64,000 nucleotides of DNA, taken from Micromonospora sp. WMMA1947. GTDB taxonomy: Bacteria; Actinomycetota; Actinomycetes; Mycobacteriales; Micromonosporaceae. The stretch lies in contig NZ_CP114909.1 of the NCBI RefSeq assembly GCF_027497355.1, positions 2,790,001-2,854,000 of the forward strand. The letters run 5' to 3'. The translations under genes and the position numbers were made by a program. This document shows, in pieces, positions 62,556 through 64,000 of this stretch. Below the pieces are notes generated by a model. That model searched no databases. It saw only the letters and a program-made list of their open reading frames with translations, and was not told the origin of the DNA. Each line of letters starts with the position of its first letter. The stretch's first letter is position 1.

Positions 62556-64000
62556 AAGTAGCGGCGGAGGAAGTCGAGCTCCAGCCGGAGCAGGCGCTCG
62601 GACACCCCGCCGGCGGCCAGGTGGCTCGCGCCGGTCAGCGGCAGCACCGCGTGCGGACGCCCGGTGGACAGCAACGCCGCGGACAGCCGCAGCGTGTGCG
62701 CGGCCAGCACGTTGTCGTCGGCCAGGCCGTGCACCAGCAGCATCGGCCGGGCCTGCGCCGGGTCGCCGAGCGGCTCGGCGGCCAGCTCGATCAGCGAGTG
62801 GTGGGCGTAGATGTCCATCCCGTCATCGGGCATGCCGAGGTAGCGCTCGCTGTACGCGGTGTCGTACAGCGCCCAGTCGGTGACCGGCGCGCCCACGATC
62901 GCGCACTTGAACAGCTCCGGGTGACGCAGCACCGCGAGCCCGGCCAGCCAGCCGCCGAACGACCAGCCGCGTACCGCCACCCGTTCCAGGTCCAGATCCG
63001 GGTGCTTGTCGGCGAGCGCGGTGAGCGCGTCCACCTGGTCGGTGAGGATCACGTCGGCGACCCGGCGGTGGATCGCCTTCTCGAACGACGGCGCGATGCC
63101 CGGGGTGCCCCGGTTGTCGATGGTGACCACCGCGAAGCCCTGCTCGGCCCACCACTGCCGTTCCAGCCAGGCACCGCGGGCCGCCACCACCTCCTGATGG
63201 CCGGGCCCGCCGTAGACGTCCAGCAGCACCGGCAGCCGGGTGCCCTTGACGTGCTCGGCCGGGTAGAGCACCGCGCTGGGCAGTCGCCTGTCGGTCACCC
63301 GGACCATCGTCGGCCGCGGCGCGTACGAGCTGGTGGCGGCGAACGAGCGCAGCTCACCCGCCTCGCGGTCCCCGTGCCACACCCGCCAGCGGACCCCGGC
63401 GTGCTCCAGCGACGCGATGCCCACCGCCAGCGTGGACCCGCCGATCGAGGCGGTGTGCCAGCCGGGGTCGCTGCCCATCCGGCGGGCGTCCATGCCGCCG
63501 CCGATGGTGGTCCGCACCCGGTAGAGGTGGCGCTGGCTCGGCTCGCCCTCGCTCGCCTCCACCAGCAGGTCCGCCGCCGCGTTCGGGCCGTTCGGCAGCC
63601 GCCCGACGACCCGCCGCACGTACAGCGACGGCGGGGTGAGCAGTGTGCCGTCGGCGAACAGGCAGCGGGCGTCGTACCCGTCGTGGGCCAGTTCGCCGCC
63701 GACCAGCACCCGCCCGTCGGGCAGGTGTGCCGGGGTACCGGGGATGGGCTCCACCCAGCGCGGGTCGGCCAGCTCAGCGTGCACCTGCGTCTCCCCGGTG
63801 CGCGGGTCCACCGCGAGCACCAGGCCGTGCTGCTGCGAACGGCGCAGCACGGTGATCAGCGGCCCGCCCTCGGTCCAGTCGACGGAACTCAGGTACGGGT
63901 AGGTCTCGCGGTCCCAGTGCACGTCGACCCAGCCGCCGTCGAGGTCGAGCAGGTGCAGGCTGACCTCCGCGTTCGGCCCGCCCGCCACGGGGTACGCGAG
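62552..64000 (-). CDS. S9 family prolyl oligopeptidase / DPP-IV-type peptidase (partial)
   Basis: At least 480 residues of the C-terminal part; the frame is open to the window edge, where LAYPVAGGPNAEVSL precedes the first apparent Met, so the N-terminus is outside. The visible N-terminal part is beta-propeller. The catalytic alpha/beta-hydrolase domain starts VLLDVYGGPGHQEVV. It carries the nucleophile in RGWSFGGWLAG, the Asp in HGLADDNVLAAHT and the His in TGASHLAAGG. It cleaves peptides after Pro or similar residues. Cytoplasmic or secreted form cannot be told. Confidence 0.92.
   Translation of the reverse strand, partial: LAYPVAGGPNAEVSLHLLDLDGGWVDVHWDRETYPYLSSVDWTEGGPLITVLRRSQQHGLVLAVDPRTGETQVHAELADPRWVEPIPGTPAHLPDGRVLVGGELAHDGYDARCLFADGTLLTPPSLYVRRVVGRLPNGPNAAADLLVEASEGEPSQRHLYRVRTTIGGGMDARRMGSDPGWHTASIGGSTLAVGIASLEHAGVRWRVWHGDREAGELRSFAATSSYAPRPTMVRVTDRRLPSAVLYPAEHVKGTRLPVLLDVYGGPGHQEVVAARGAWLERQWWAEQGFAVVTIDNRGTPGIAPSFEKAIHRRVADVILTDQVDALTALADKHPDLDLERVAVRGWSFGGWLAGLAVLRHPELFKCAIVGAPVTDWALYDTAYSERYLGMPDDGMDIYAHHSLIELAAEPLGDPAQARPMLLVHGLADDNVLAAHTLRLSAALLSTGRPHAVLPLTGASHLAAGGVSERLLRLELDFLRRYL

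Overview
The window is very GC-rich actinomycete chromosome with dense genes, frequent GTG starts, many 4-bp ATGA/GTGA overlaps and several apparently leaderless mRNAs. The block sucC-sucD-(DUF4190)-DUF6350/PerM-purN-purH matches the order known from Actinobacteria such as Mycobacterium tuberculosis. Palindromic AAGGGGCCCTT elements at gene 3' ends, together with the overall gene set, point to Micromonosporaceae, probably Micromonospora. That assignment is inference. No tRNA, rRNA, insertion sequence, prophage or CRISPR array is visible.

Layout. 0.1-7.4 kb: succinyl-CoA synthetase, a PerM-like membrane protein, two small Pro/Gln-rich membrane proteins, and purNH. 7.6-13.8 kb: a secreted Pro-rich protein, then a five-gene dipeptide/oligopeptide ABC operon on the minus strand. 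14.2-18.4 kb: folD, mdh, an MBL-fold hydrolase and icd. 18.4-22.3 kb: palindromic repeats, galT with its DeoR-type regulator, and an adenylylsulfate kinase fused to an ATP-sulfurylase-like domain that has lost its catalytic motifs. 22.4-27.6 kb: a GT2 glycosyltransferase and a four-gene double ABC-2 cassette. 27.7-34.7 kb: a small lipoprotein, valS, and a heterodimeric ABC exporter with one degenerate ATP site. 34.7-36.7 kb: ogt and ada-alkA alkylation repair. 36.9-42.7 kb: a hypothetical gene, an EamA permease with a divergent MarR regulator, a peptidase E homologue, ychF, and small accessory enzymes. 42.9-44.8 kb: a YtrA/GntR-regulated ABC operon. 45.0-48.6 kb: a GNAT, a methyltransferase preceded by a 30-codon small ORF, a SanA/YdcF-like protein, a PH-like protein, a degenerate pterin-dehydratase-like protein, and a MutT-like hydrolase. 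48.7-52.6 kb: a three-gene succinate dehydrogenase with an unusual His/Gly-rich tail on the Fe-S subunit. 52.8-56.2 kb: a TldD/TldE-type pair and a Uma2-family protein. 56.5-62.5 kb: a second five-gene oligopeptide ABC operon on the plus strand. 62.6-64 kb: an S9 prolyl-oligopeptidase-type enzyme cut by the right edge.

How it works together. Four TCA-cycle steps are encoded here (icd, sucCD, sdh, mdh), along with one-carbon and purine synthesis (folD, purN, purH) and peptide uptake (two Opp/Dpp systems, with peptidases nearby). The least ordinary parts are the small ORF in front of the methyltransferase, the catalytically eroded enzyme domains, the SdhB tail, the inverted-repeat families at convergent gene ends, and the set of leaderless promoters.
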